Part shown: in pieces, positions 23,258 through 34,171 of the stretch | Position numbering within the stretch: the stretch's first letter is position 1 | How the letters are laid out: the number at the start of each line of letters is the position of its first letter | Assembly: GCA_028023455.1 (NCBI GenBank) | Contig: JAQFVV010006648.1 | Coordinates: 62,001-126,000 of the forward strand | Source of the DNA: Epiperipatus broadwayi | Taxonomy: Eukaryota > Onychophora > Udeonychophora > Euonychophora > Peripatidae | DNA length: 64,000 nucleotides | Reading direction: 5' to 3' | Program-made: the position numbers and the translations under genes | The notes under the pieces: generated by a model | The model's input: the letters and a program-made list of their open reading frames with translations, nothing else | The model's database searches: none | Told to the model about the DNA's origin: nothing

Positions 23258-25462
23258 TATAATTGAAAGATTAGTTTAACTTAAAATTATTAAGAAAACA
23301 AGTATAAATAAATTGTTTTTTGTTTTTTTTTAAAAAATATTTTTTCTCTCTCTTTGTAAAGTACCCCTTTCATTCTGTTGTAAAGATTATGTTATTATAC
23401 AACTTGAGAAGTATATTATGTTTCAAACAAAGGAAATTTTCTGTTTATATTGTAAATATTTTAGAAAATAAATAGAAAGAAAACACCTATGAACATAATT
23501 ATTGTATGGGATTAAATTCTTTGAAGAGTGAAGATAGAAAAGATGTGACAAGATTCATGTGCAGGAGACTGGCAAAAAGTATATAAAGAGCAACAGTGAC
23601 ATTGAAGATATATAACATAGTAGTAAAAGAAAAAAAGCAAATAGTTTTAGAAGTTATTGCTTGATCTTAAGTTGAGAAGCATGTACAAATAGTTTCAGCA
23701 TGCATAAGAAAAATGCTTTATCAAAATGAAACCATCACTTATCTAGGAGAAAAAAAAAATACATTACTAAAGCCCACATATGTTCGTTAACCCTTTTCCC
23801 GCCTCTTACGAGGTCTCTCGTCGACATCTGACGTCCCTCTAATTCTGCTAGTTTCAATGCTAGAATATTCGTTTAACAGTTATTGATTAGGTTTTTAACA
23901 GTTCTGTAAGATGGTGCCCTCTTCCAAATTATTTTACAAGTAAAAAATCAAAAAAACCACATTTAAAACTAAACAAAGAAAGAACCTTGTCGGTGATTGG
24001 CTGTCAGCCAGCTCTCAGCCGAAAAAGACATTCTGATTGGCTGGAAAGAACAAAGAAACCGTCTGATCAAAGAAAATAAAGAAAAACGCTGAGATTTTCA
24101 TTTCGAATGTAATATAAGTATTAAAAAAATATAGTTTGAGAAATTAAAATAGTTTTTTAATAAAATATACTAAAAAAACAAAATTATTTTCGAAAAATAT
24201 TGAAGATTTTAGTAAAAATATTTAAGATTTAGCAAAAAGAAATCTTTACTTTTCCATAACGTAAAATTGAAAAAAAGTGTTTGCGTCAGCACTTTTTTGT
24301 TTAGACATTCGCTTTTAAATTTGCTGAAATTGAATATTTTATAATAAATAAATAGCAATTTATTTTTGAAAGAACTTTCGTTCTCTTTCATAACCTGAAA
24401 AATTAGTAATATACTTTTTATAAACGTATCTGAGTTGAATTTAATATTATAGGCGAATGTGTTTTAACAATAGGCTTTGTCTTCAGTTTGTGAGTTGGCC
24501 AATTAAAAGATTTGATTTTTACCTCATACAACCAATAATATAATTAGCGGTTAAAAGGTTAATGTCCTCTTCTTATCTTACTATTTAATTCCAGCTGTAT
24601 TGCCTATATTACACCAAGGATCCCAGCCAGTTTATGTCTAACCACATGGGCAATAAATAGTAGAGCCAAGATTGGGATATTAGAAACCTTAAAATCCATG
24701 GTAATGTTTTATTGTCCATGGTAATGTTTTATTCTAAATTAAAAGAGACATCTGCAGTAAGATAAGTGTTTTTTTTTTTTAGTTAACTTGTAGTTATATC
24801 TAACTATATCAACTATCAAAGAACTAAATAAAACTGAACTGCAATATCTACCAAAAGAATTTTATTATTGTTATTAAGATCCTAAATTCATATTGTATTT
24901 TGTATAAATCTTGTTGGCATTAATATTTATTAACAATTGTATGAATTATTTAATATTTAATAAGATTATGTAAAGGGAATCATTTAGAAATCTATTATTT
25001 TGTTATTAGTGTTATTTTAAAACTTCTAGCTCAGCAACTTCTGTTTTTTATTATTATTATTATTACCTGGATAAATGAATGTCAATACACTTAGAGAGCT
25101 TAATATGTTAGTACAGAGAAAATTCATTCCAAGTAAAAGAATAATAACTTTAAGATGGTGCATTCAATAAACTATATTGCTGACACTGGCACGTAAGAAA
25201 AAAAAAGCTGTCTCAAATGTTAAAAAGCTAACACTAGTAACAATAAGAAATTCAATTGTATTTCTAAAAATATGTATATTATTTCTGGGGTTTGAATGAC
25301 TAGGAAAGATAATCTGTTATTCTAAGTAATACATTAGAGAGTTATTTGTCAGAGAATATGATTTGGTCATTCTACTGTTCTTAATAGATGTAGAGGTTAA
25401 TTATATATATATTGGTTAACACCCCATAGAACACAGGTCAGAAAAAGTTTATATGCATATAT
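23258..25462 (+). repeat. Right LTR of the outer element
   Basis: This is a direct copy of 10545-11895 plus 20093-20316, interrupted by the piggyBac-type insertion at 23791-24558. It lacks the SINE present in the left copy, which makes it the empty-site reference for that insertion. Divergence from the left LTR is visible in almost every line, so the element is old. Confidence 0.8.
23791..24558. mobile_element. Non-autonomous piggyBac-type transposon (768 bp, TTAA target duplication)
   Basis: The segment is bounded by TTAA at 23787-23790 and 24559-24562. Its ends are imperfect inverted repeats: CCCTTTTCCCGC on the left and, on the reverse strand, CCTTTTAACCGC on the right. The other LTR has the uninterrupted site (ctgtcaatgtcatc near 11176) without these 768 bp. 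TTAA duplication plus C/T-rich ends starting CC(C)TTT is the signature of the piggyBac superfamily. No transposase is encoded, and the 60-codon frame at 24209-24391 is not meaningful. The left end is GC-rich (gaggtctctcgtcgacatctgacg), unlike the AT-rich middle. Confidence 0.85.
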
Positions 25463-25509
25463 GGATATGAGGGGGGGAGAGTACCCAGTCATGTTGAGAA
25501 AGAAGAAAT

Positions 25510-26583
25510 ATTCACAATAATAAAACATATTAACTATACATTATTACATTTTACTTACATCTTCCTCCCTTTTCTCTCTTTATTATAAAACTTCCTTTTA
25601 TTTCAAAAAAATATTAGAAATCATCTAAAACACCAATAAACAAAATATTATTTAAATATTCATTTAACCCACCCCTAATTACAAATTTATTCCTCCTTTA
25701 ATTATTTTATCTAACTTCCAGATCAATTATATACACTTCATATCTATACTTCTAAATCTATTAAATAACTAATGTAAATTATTTTTCTAACCTTTAGCAA
25801 TTTACTTAAATACTATTTAGACATTCCATATTAATTACATTTTATGAAGAACATAAATAATAAATATAAGGGGGAAAGTAGATTAGTTCTTAAACCTGTA
25901 TATAAAAACAAATTTAATTTAGGGAATTTAATTAATAAAACAGAATATCAAGAAATGGAAAAAATGAATGGAATTTATATTATAGAATGTTTGAATTGTA
26001 AGGAGGCAAAAAATATCTCATATATTGGTACAACAAAAAATAGATTAAAAACCAGATTTAAACAACATTTAAATGATAGAAATTCCAATGTACATATGCA
26101 TTATAAAGAATTTGTACATAAAAATTCTGATATTAGAATGTTGGAAAAGATTAAAAACTATAGAAAAAGGATGATAAAAGAATATTTTTACATAAAAAAG
26201 ATATAATCCTGTTTTAAATAGGAATAATGGTATTAGATAGGAATATAAAATAAAATGTAATTAATATGGAATGTCTAAATAGTATTTAAGTAAATTGTTA
26301 AAGGATAGAGTAATAATTTACACTAGTTTTTTAATAGATTTAAAAGTATAGATAGGAATTGTAGATAATTGATATGGAAGTTAGATAAAATAGTTAAAGG
26401 AGGAATAATTTGTAAATAGGCATGGGTTAAATGGATATTTAAATTGTATTTTGTTTATTGGTGTTTTAGATGGTTTCTAATATTTTTTGGTAAAAAAGGA
26501 AGTTTTATAATAAAGGGAGAAGAGGGCGGAAGATGTAAGTAAAATATAATAATGTATAGTTAATATGTTTTATTACTGTGAAT
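25510..26583 (+). mobile_element. Penelope-like element relic 1 with flanking inverted arms
   Basis: An arm at 25510-25846 is the inverted copy of 26249-26583. The pieces are recognisable through 'gttttattattgtgaat', 'aaaatgtaagtaaaa' and 'ggaatgtctaaatagtattt' type sequence. They bracket a GIY-YIG coding fragment. Penelope-like elements often carry an inverted, 5'-truncated partial copy at the upstream end, and this arrangement fits. No reverse transcriptase region remains. A hammerhead-like relic follows at 26661-26718. Confidence 0.7.
25844..26206 (+). pseudogene. GIY-YIG endonuclease domain of a Penelope-like element (fragment)
   Basis: This frame of 120 codons carries the C-terminal endonuclease of a Penelope-like polyprotein, which normally nicks target DNA for the reverse transcriptase. 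It shows GIY at residues 43-45, a CxxC pair at C49/C52 between the GIY and YIG motifs (typical of animal Penelope elements), YIG at 60-62, the Arg/His pair in RFKQH (R71, H75), and a Glu at 113 in RMIKEYFYI that matches the metal-binding Glu. Residues 12-35 (SRLVLKPVYKNKFNLGNLINKT) match the linker before the domain. The ATG lies at the junction with the inverted arm, so it is not a genuine start. The reverse transcriptase part is missing. Confidence 0.8.
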
Positions 26584-26660
26584 TTGATGTGTTAAGGTTT
26601 AATATATGAAAGAGATGTGTATTTAGAGTATTATGTAGAGATATGTATTTTTTCGTTATA

Positions 26661-26718
26661 GATCCTTGAAAATGACTGTAATGGTGAAAAAAAAAAAACA
26701 GTTGAAACATTGGAAATG
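26661..26718 (+). other. Degenerate hammerhead-like motif downstream of Penelope relic 1
   Basis: The order is CTTGAAAATG, a possible 5-bp hairpin ACTGT...ACAGT with a long A-rich loop, then TTGAAACATTGG. It is the same order as a hammerhead core (CTGANGA, helix II, GAAAC), but the CTGANGA block is not intact. Hammerheads are known in the terminal repeats of Penelope-like elements, so a decayed one is plausible here. Confidence 0.3.
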
Positions 26719-26914
26719 TATAATATGTGATTTTATATATATGTTCATATAGTTAATATATGGAAATAACATTTGTGAAAAGAAGTTAGAAGTTTGTGAA
26801 GTTATTTATAAACAAAGGCAAAACTCTCCATACAGTAGTGCCATCCTGTGCCAAACAGAGTAATCAATGGATGCCAGAAGGCTTGTGCATAAAATCCCTA
26901 TCTAGTGCCTACTC

Positions 26915-26973
26915 ATCCAATATCCCCAGACTAGTTTCTGGCTTGTGGCCATCATCAGTGAGGAGCCTTGGAT
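26915..26973 (-). ncRNA. Type I hammerhead ribozyme, family 2, left arm
   Basis: This is a self-cleaving RNA read on the minus strand. The core CTGATGA is at 26958-26952. Helix II is TGGC/GCCA with a 5-nt loop. GAAA is at 26938-26935, followed by a two-pair helix III. The cleavage triplet GTC is at 26931-26929. Helix I is TCCTCA/TGGGGA plus ATCCAA/TTGGAT with an asymmetric internal loop. The sequence is identical over all 59 positions to the copy in the right arm, so both are intact at every universally required position. Confidence 0.85.
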
Positions 26974-27401
26974 CTAAGAGCACTGCACCTAGATCATAGG
27001 ATCTAATGCAACTCTCCAGCAGCCACCTTTTAACTCTACTTTACTACAAAACTATGAGAATGAAATTGAAAACACAATAATATGTTCAATCTAAGCTCAA
27101 TAGCTTATATAGTCATATGGGTCTGAACTCAATTCAGTACCCATACATTTTGGTGTCTTTGGCTCTTAAACAACCATAGCCACCACTATCCTATTAGGCA
27201 GGATTGGTATTAAACCACTAAACATCACATGATCACCATCTCTATACTAGCACATAATTGTTGTAAACAAAGGCAAAACTCTCCATACAGTAGTGCCACC
27301 CTGTGCCAATTTCATTCTCATAGTTTTGTAGTAAAGTAGAGTTAAAAGGTGGCTGCTGGAGGGTTGCATTTGATCCTAAGATCTAGGTGCAGTGCTCTTA
27401 G

Positions 27402-27460
27402 ATCCAAGGCTCCTCACTGATGATGGCCACAAGCCAGAAACTAGTCTGGGGATATTGGAT
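27402..27460 (+). ncRNA. Type I hammerhead ribozyme, family 2, right arm
   Basis: Outer helix I pairs ATCCAA (27402-27407) with TTGGAT (27455-27460). Inner helix I pairs TCCTCA (27411-27416) with TGGGGA (27447-27452, one G-U). The internal loop is GGC/TA. Core CTGATGA is at 27417-27423. Helix II is TGGC 27424-27427 with GCCA 27433-27436. GAAA is at 27437-27440. Helix III is only A-U and C-G closing a TA loop, then GTC 27444-27446 with cleavage predicted after 27446. Very short helix III is known for hammerheads of Penelope-like elements and retrozymes, where activity is often as a dimer. Confidence 0.88.
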
Positions 27461-27770
27461 GAATAGGCACTAGATAGGGATTTTATGCACAAGCCTTCTG
27501 GCATCCATTGATTACTCTAGTTAGCACAGGGTGGCACTACTGTATGGAGAGTTTTGCATTTGTTTACAACAATTATGTGCTAGTATACAGATGGTGATTA
27601 TGTGATGTTTAGTAAGTTATTTATAATGTAATTTGCTCCGATATAAAAATTTAAACAATTAGATAATTAAAATATTTTCTTTTAATTAAGTGTAAGCAAG
27701 ATATCTAAGATTATGAAAACAAAGAGGTCACTAAAGTTATGAAAAACAGAGATCAGTCAAAAGATATATA

Positions 27771-28076
27771 AATATGATTTTTTTTAGAAACTCTCTTAGC
27801 ACTCTTCTTTATGACTGTTCTTTGAACATTGATTGTGCTTAGTGTCTAAGATGAAGAAAGGCTACTAACTGCTTGATGTCTAACTTGGATCAAAGAAGTT
27901 CCCATTCATAATGCAACTGAAAAAATATGATTTTTTTTAAGAAACTCTCTTAGCACTCTTCTTTAAGACTGTTCTTTGAACATTAATTGTGCTTAGTCTA
28001 AGATGAAGAAAAAGCTACTAACTGCTTGATGTCTAACTTGGATCAAAGGAGTTCCCATTCATAATGCAACTGAGAA
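27771..28076. repeat. 153-bp tandem duplication
   Basis: Units 27771-27923 and 27924-28076 begin aatatgattttttt and run to cataatgcaactga. They differ at about ten positions and small indels. Confidence 0.9.
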
Positions 28077-31000
28077 AATATGATGGTAAACCATCAAATA
28101 TATTTATGCACCAAGTTGCATTAAATAAAACTGTAAGCCAGAGAAGGAAAATTTCATCTTGTCAATGAAGTTTATGTATAACATTTTATCTTTACCTTAA
28201 AAAAATATATAGAAAAAATAAATTAAATACATGTATATGTCATCCAAGGGAAACACCAACCTGATTTATGAAGCCTTACAATAAAACGCAGAAATGACCC
28301 TTAGAAATATTATACCATGATTATATATATGTATATAAGTGCCAATAATTATAAAAAAGACTATAATTTACATTTGTAATAAAAACATTTTTTAGATGAA
28401 TTTGAATATATATTATCTTTTGTAATTAACTATATATGATTTGTAAAACTATATTTTACACTTGTGAATTCTTTAAATTATGAAAGTATTGCTTCTTCTT
28501 TTTATAAAATTTATTTAAAATTTGTTTTGGATTGAAAATATATATTTAAAAGTATAGAAAAGTGTCTCCTTTCAAATAGTATCAAAAAAAAAGGCAATAT
28601 AAAAGGCTTATTTAAACAAAAAGTGATTTTGTAGTATTATTTAGATTGTTATATAATATTTAAATTTAGATAAATTAACCAGAGAGTAAAATAATCATAT
28701 ATATGTGTGTGAAATGTCCAAGTAATAAAATAAAAGATGATTTAAGAAAAAGAAATCAGTAATACAATCTTTGTAATATAAAGTTTAAACAGATAAATTT
28801 GTTTTTAAGGTTTAAAATATGATTAAGGGTGCCTTGCATGTGAATTTGGCCTTGTATTGATTACATTAAAATATACTTGTATGTGTGTGAACTTATTGTA
28901 TAAATAGAGTTTTTAGATTGTTGTTTTACATGTATGTACTATATATATGATAGTATGATAAGAGAACAAGTATTGATTTTGTATATCCAAGATTAGATCC
29001 AAAGCTGGACCATCTCATTGAACTAAGGTTAGGCTATTGTTAAAATAAGAATCTGGACCAAAGAAGACCAACTCTTTGAATTGGTATTATTATAAGAATT
29101 AATTAAATGTAGTTGAATATATGTTTTATCAAGATTTACATTAGAGGTATACTTGGTAGAATAAATTTATTTTATATATGTGTATGTGTTTGTCAAGTAT
29201 GAGGGTAAAGTTAACTGAATAAATGAATTATATTTATAAGAGTTAGCAAACGATTATATCCTCAAGGCATTAGATTATTTGTTTAACAATAAGCAGTGTT
29301 CATTCATATAATTATATTTTATATTCTAATATGTGATTATGACTTGACATTTTAAAATTAATCAGAAAAAATCTTGGATATCTTAGTGAAAGTACAATTG
29401 TTATTATTTGTTTCTTATTTGTCTTCCCACAAATGCTTATAAAAACGTAAGCTGAATGATAATTTAGAGATTTGACTATTAAAGAAATATCATCGCTGGT
29501 TATTTGAATTTCATTAGATTAAGCCATAATTGTGGATATGATGGATCTCATTTAAATTAGCAAGTATAATTTAAAGTATTAATAATAGTGTAATTGTAAA
29601 TAATTATTAATAGAAGTATATTTGCTCTATGAGAAATGGTATGTTCTACTGACAATTTTGTTATTACAAATTTGTAAATAAATGTTTTTGTTTTTTTTTT
29701 GCTATTTGTGTAAATAGTATGTGGTTTCAATAATTTGATTTTAAAATTGTCTCATCTGTATCACAATTCCATGATGTTCCATTTGAATCAGTCAATCTTA
29801 GCTTAAGATTGTGCTTCATGTTTTTACCTACTAACCCATGTTTAAATCCCTATTTCCCATCCCGCTCTTTTTGTCGTGTATATATATTTCATGTATATAT
29901 TTGAAATGCGCGCCTAAATTATAAAATTTAATGTTTCAATAACATGTTTTAAAATTATTATTAATTCTTTTTTATAAATTATTAGTTCTTTTTTATTAAA
30001 GTATCAGAGGTGTGACTCAAATATATATATAGGAGCAAAACTTACTAACAAAATATTGCTTTTTAAATATTTTATCGTGCATCATTTTTAACTTTTTCTT
30101 TTTAAATTGCTTGTTTTTTTATTATTAAACTATTGTAAAATCCAATATGGAAGATGCTACAGTACTTGTTTAAAAATAATTAAAGGGGTTGGAAGTACTA
30201 TTGTTTTAATCTGGGGTAGGTATTTTTTAATTAAAGTTTTACTTAAAATGGGATTAAGATTAGAGACACTTTTGTTAAAAACATGTTGTCAAATCTATTT
30301 CTAATGTGGAAATAGATTTGAATTTATTTTTGGATGTTATCTTACTGTTGCATCTTCAAAAACAACTGATAAAGAAAAGGTAAAAATGACTGAAATTTTG
30401 AGTCACAGGAGATTAGCTACTATTGAGAAAACTGATTGTAAACATATTACACATCACTTTTAAAATGATGTAGTAGTAAATCTGCCTTCCTTCTTGGCCC
30501 TCTGGGTCATCATCTGCCACTACCGTAATATCCTGCTGCCCTGAAATGAAGAAAGGTCTAAAAAAGGAACTTTAGAATGCTAATAAAAGTTTGCTGTCAC
30601 CAAGAAGAATTCATTTGGATCCTCAAATTGCCATGCATGAGCCGTACTTTGAAAAGAGACTTATTAAATTTGTGCAAGGTAACTTTTATGCTACTATTTG
30701 AAAATGAATCTAGCCCCACTAATCTCAAATCCTGCTATCAAGATTTCTAACATATTGTTAAATTTTCTATCTTTTAAATTAATATGTAAATGTAATTTGT
30801 TCTTAAATGATTTTATAAATCTAATTTCCTCTCATATGCTCTTAACTTTCCTTAACTTTGGTGCGGTCAGTCATTTATTTACAGTTATTTATTACATGAT
30901 TTTATATGTCTATTTTAGTTATTAATATGCCAGATTGTTTTTATGAGTTAACATTTTATTTATGTTGGTTTATTATAAAAATATATTTGTTTAACTCTGG

Positions 31001-31604
31001 ATTTTCTACCTGGGGAGAATCCAGAACTTTGGCTAATTAACGCTTTGAAATTTTAAAATATTATTTATTTATTTCTGAAAAGGTGACCGATTATTTGTTT
31101 TCTATATAACTGCTAGTTATTCTTTTTTTATACTCTTAAAATATATGCTATGTATTCCAGTTATTGTAAAATCCATGAAGATGGGATTAAATTATTTTAA
31201 ATAGTAGAAAAGGGAAGGGGGTGAATCTTAATGTTTCTTTTACTAAATCAAATCTTAATGTATATTTTATTAATTTGAAATCTAAATCTTAATGTTTCTT
31301 TTGCTAAATAAAATCTTCAAGTATATTTTAGTAAATGAAATCTAAATTTCTATATATATATTATAGCGGCATAGCATATTATTTATATAAATTATAGTAT
31401 TCAAACAAGGATCATTTATTTTTAAAGCAGTAAAACTTTTTCAATGTCATTAGTGACATTTATCATTCGTACTGCGTTACTGACATTTAGCTGATCTTTG
31501 TGATTATATATATGTGCTTCTTAATCTGGGGGTTATGACAAGTTCGAACCCATAGATTTCTTCTCAAGTCTTTTCCTGAGGATAGTTGAAACTACCCAGG
31601 ACCA
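28077..31604. other. AT-rich DNA, nothing recognised
   Basis: No gene was seen. The frames at 30107-30304 and 30698-30925 look like chance frames. A slightly GC-richer patch at 30480-30640 has no recognisable coding match. Confidence 0.55.
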
Positions 31605-31800
31605 TTTATGTCATATAAAAGGGCCTCTGGCAGTGATCCCTAAGTCTGGCACACGCTATGCCCATCCACATTTATTTCGTATAAAATGCCTCTGGCGGTA
31701 ATCCCGTAAGTTTGGCACACACTATGCATATTCACTTCTTCGTATCAAAGGCCTGCATGTTGGCGATGACCACAGCATGCCATCCACTTCATTCTCGTCC
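31605..31800. repeat. Degenerate ~66-bp tandem repeat, about three units
   Basis: Units start near 31613, 31680 and 31746. Each begins 'ataaaaggcctctggc' in variant form, continues 'agtgatccc...' and has 'tggcacac(g/a)ctatgc' or 'cacagcatgcc' towards the end. The block is GC-richer than its surroundings. Its function is unknown. Confidence 0.6.
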
Positions 31801-32631
31801 AGAAGCACAACCTTTTCCTCTTAGTTATTTTTTTAGGCTATTATGTCAGCACCGCAAACTTCTTTGTATTATTATTTCTTTTGCTTCATGACCCAGTTTT
31901 AATGCTCTAATATTAAAATTGCACTCTGCTCAAAATATATATAAATGCCAACTATTACTAGTTTTATTAATTAAATTTATTTCAGTCTTAAACAATTCCA
32001 CCATCATAATTTGTTATTTATCTATTTAAGAGTATATGCCTTGGGAAAAATAAAGTGTTCATCTTACTATTGTTAAAATAATTTTTCATTAAATATTTTG
32101 TCATAGATTCAAATATAATCTTTCAAATGTATTTTGTTTATTTTCACGACCTCAATGGCGTGAAAATAGTTTATATCATATGTATAATGAATTTCGGAAC
32201 GCTCCTAGAAAATATATGTTAGTCATCACGTTTCTGAACTGTAAATCAAAGCGTTAATGACAGTATTATGTAATTCTTTCTAATATTCGATTGGCATCTT
32301 AATATTGGACTCACCAAAGATGTGTGTTTATTTATAATATATTATTTAACTAATAAAGAGCATATGAGAAATAATAGCATGAATGACACTATGTAATTAT
32401 CTACCGCTTGCTCAGTCATGCATCTACTAATGTATTTAATTTATAAATGTATAATAATTTGTCAGTATATTAAAATATATTTTATTGTCTAACTCATTTG
32501 AGTAGTTCGAATTCCTTCTTTTCTCCACTTCCAAAAGTAAAGCCTGCATATATATATTTTAGTTTAGTCATAGTATTATAGATGTCTCATTGTTTTGCTC
32601 AGCTTTGCTAGTTGGCCGGATTAAAATTAAT
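31801..32631. other. AT-rich DNA, nothing recognised
   Basis: No gene or repeat was recognised. Confidence 0.55.
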
Positions 32632-32804
32632 TCTCATGTGCCATCACTATTATGTTATTCATTAGGTGTTTGATCTGGAGCTTATGGAGTGGGTTCGAAT
32701 CCAGGTTAGTCCCTGACCTAAATCTTGGGCTGGACTGGGTTTGAAGTACATTTTGTGAGTTCCAGCTCATGTTAGATGGATAAACATGTTTTGATCGGTA
32801 CACA
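32632..32804 (+). mobile_element. tRNA-derived SINE, family 2 (plus strand)
   Basis: This is a second copy of the element at 17003-17172, here on the plus strand. The B-box region agtgggttcgaatccagg lies near 32688-32705. The body (ctgacctaaatcttggg) follows, and the tail ends ...gatggataaacatgttttgatcggtacaca. Flanking ctcatgtgc on both sides (about 32633 and 32815) may be the target duplication. The 60-codon minus-strand frame here is just the reverse of the SINE. Confidence 0.75.
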
Positions 32805-33174
32805 TTCAAAATAACTCATGTGCTACATGATTTAGCTAAGTGTTATATGTAGGGGATGATATAATGGTCATTTCAGTCATTATATATTATACTTCAATCT
32901 TTCTAATTATGTTAATCCTGAAATAGGATATATCCACGAAATTTTCTGATGGCAAATATCAGTTGATATTTATATAATCTTAGATGATCATTATATATAT
33001 ATAAAGTATAATTTGGATACAGTGTAAAATTTAATTTCTTCTTCAGAATATTTCAACAATAGTTTTGGAAGTGTCAAAAGCCTACTAATTTTGAAATTAA
33101 AATTAAATTTCACTCCATTTCAAAATTTACACATTTAAGGATGTAGTTACTTACTATTTATTATGTATATGTAT

Positions 33175-34092
33175 TTCTCACTGAATTGAATTTGTAAGTA
33201 TAATCAACTTAATAGACAGTTATATATATATATATTTTAATCATATATTTATTTTCATCTATTTGACTTTCGTTCAAAATTGAATGTTATCAAGATGTTA
33301 CATTAATTCTATGTGTCGTGTGATTTAATATCATTCTAGCACTTCTCTATGGACCAACTTCAACCCTAAAAAATGTTTTTATAATTCCAATTTTTATTTA
33401 ATGACCATTTTCCTCCAACTTTATTGAGTTTTGTACTAAATACATACATTTCTCTTTTTATTTTTTTGTATATACATTTTGTCTCATATACTTCCTTTTT
33501 TAATAATTTCTACAATATTTTATCACTTCAATACTTTATGCACATTTCATATTATGCCCTGTTTCTAAAAAATGGCAAAATGGTTCTGACTTATTATCTC
33601 TTTTTTTATTGCTATGTGATGCTCCTTTCCCCTTTCTATCTTATTTTTATTGACTGACCTATATATACCATCATACATTTCTTACACATAATTTTATAAA
33701 CTGTTCCTATCTTATCATCCTTATCATTTTTCATTTTTGGATTATTGACTAATTTTTTTAATGATTTACTATTTTTCCATCCTATATCTATCTTCTTATT
33801 CATTTTTCTTCCCTAGTATTCAGAATTTTATATACCTCCTTTGAATATGGAATTGAAGTCCATTTCTTATTCTTTCTTTCATTTTTATTACTAACTTTCT
33901 TATATCCATTCCTATACCTCAATATATTTTGTATAACCCTATCATTACATCCATATTTAATATATTTCTTCTGGACCTGCAACTTTTGTTCCTTTGCCTT
34001 CTTTTTCTTCAATGTAAGTCTCCTTTTTATTCAATGTAAGCCTGCCATTTTTCCTCTTTTATTCCTTTTAGTACCACCATTTTTTGACATTA
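33175..34092 (-). pseudogene. Penelope-like element relic 2, inverted left copy
   Basis: Minus-strand reading gives the end of a Penelope-like protein. Frame 34012-33800 includes KYIKYGCNDRVIQNIL and KWTSIPYSKEVYKILN, matching the linker between reverse transcriptase and endonuclease (usually a YGYPxxFI-like block and 'LPYVxGxSExI'). Next, at about 33715-33640, comes a GIY-YIG segment, GTVYKIMCKKCMMVYIGQS, keeping the CxxC pair. Frameshifts follow. The whole segment is the inverted copy of 34172-35125. The reverse transcriptase itself is absent, so this is a 5'-truncated relic. Confidence 0.75.
33262..33300 (-). other. Hammerhead-like relic near the end of Penelope relic 2, left copy
   Basis: The minus strand reads CTTGATAA, a hairpin TTCAATTTTGAA, then CGAAAGTC. 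This is the order of a hammerhead core (CTGATGA, helix II, GAAA, GTC), but the first block is altered. The partner at 34997-35040 has CTTGACAAGG, TTCAATTTTAAA, CGAAAGTC. Confidence 0.35.
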
Positions 34093-34171
34093 AGATTGAT
34101 AAGATCTCAGATGCATCATATCTCTGACACTTTTATCATTTATACATTGCTTTACCTTAATCTCTCCATCA

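Larger units (their letters stand above)
10545..25462 (+). mobile_element. Outer gypsy-like LTR retrotransposon with nested insertions
   Basis: Direct repeats at about 10545-11895 plus 20093-20316 (left LTR, split) and 23258-25462 (right LTR) bracket a primer-binding site (20347-20364) and a decayed gag (20741-22110), all in plus orientation. The left LTR was split by the inner LTR element (11896-20092), and the right LTR by a piggyBac-type element (23791-24558). Removing both insertions, plus a 95-bp SINE, leaves two LTRs of about 1.45-1.5 kb that align along their length. No protease, reverse transcriptase or integrase region is recognisable between gag and the right LTR, so the element is an internally deleted relic. 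The boundaries are approximate, since the ends have diverged and I found no target duplication. Confidence 0.75.
26811..27620. mobile_element. Palindromic hammerhead element, family 2 (retrozyme-like dimer)
   Basis: The left arm (26811-27058) is inverted to the right arm (27309-27560). A segment of about 45 bp (gtaaacaaaggcaaaactct...) occurs at 26811 and again, in the same direction, at 27257. The minus-strand unit is therefore repeated with a period near 446 bp, as in a tandem dimer. The stretch 27059-27256 is the rest of that unit. The right arm continues (27560-27615) into a copy of 27200-27260 in inverted orientation. Each arm contains an intact hammerhead ribozyme. Fragments of the same family are at 39629-39790, 42650-42800 and 54870-54998. 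There is no ORF of substance. Confidence 0.8.
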
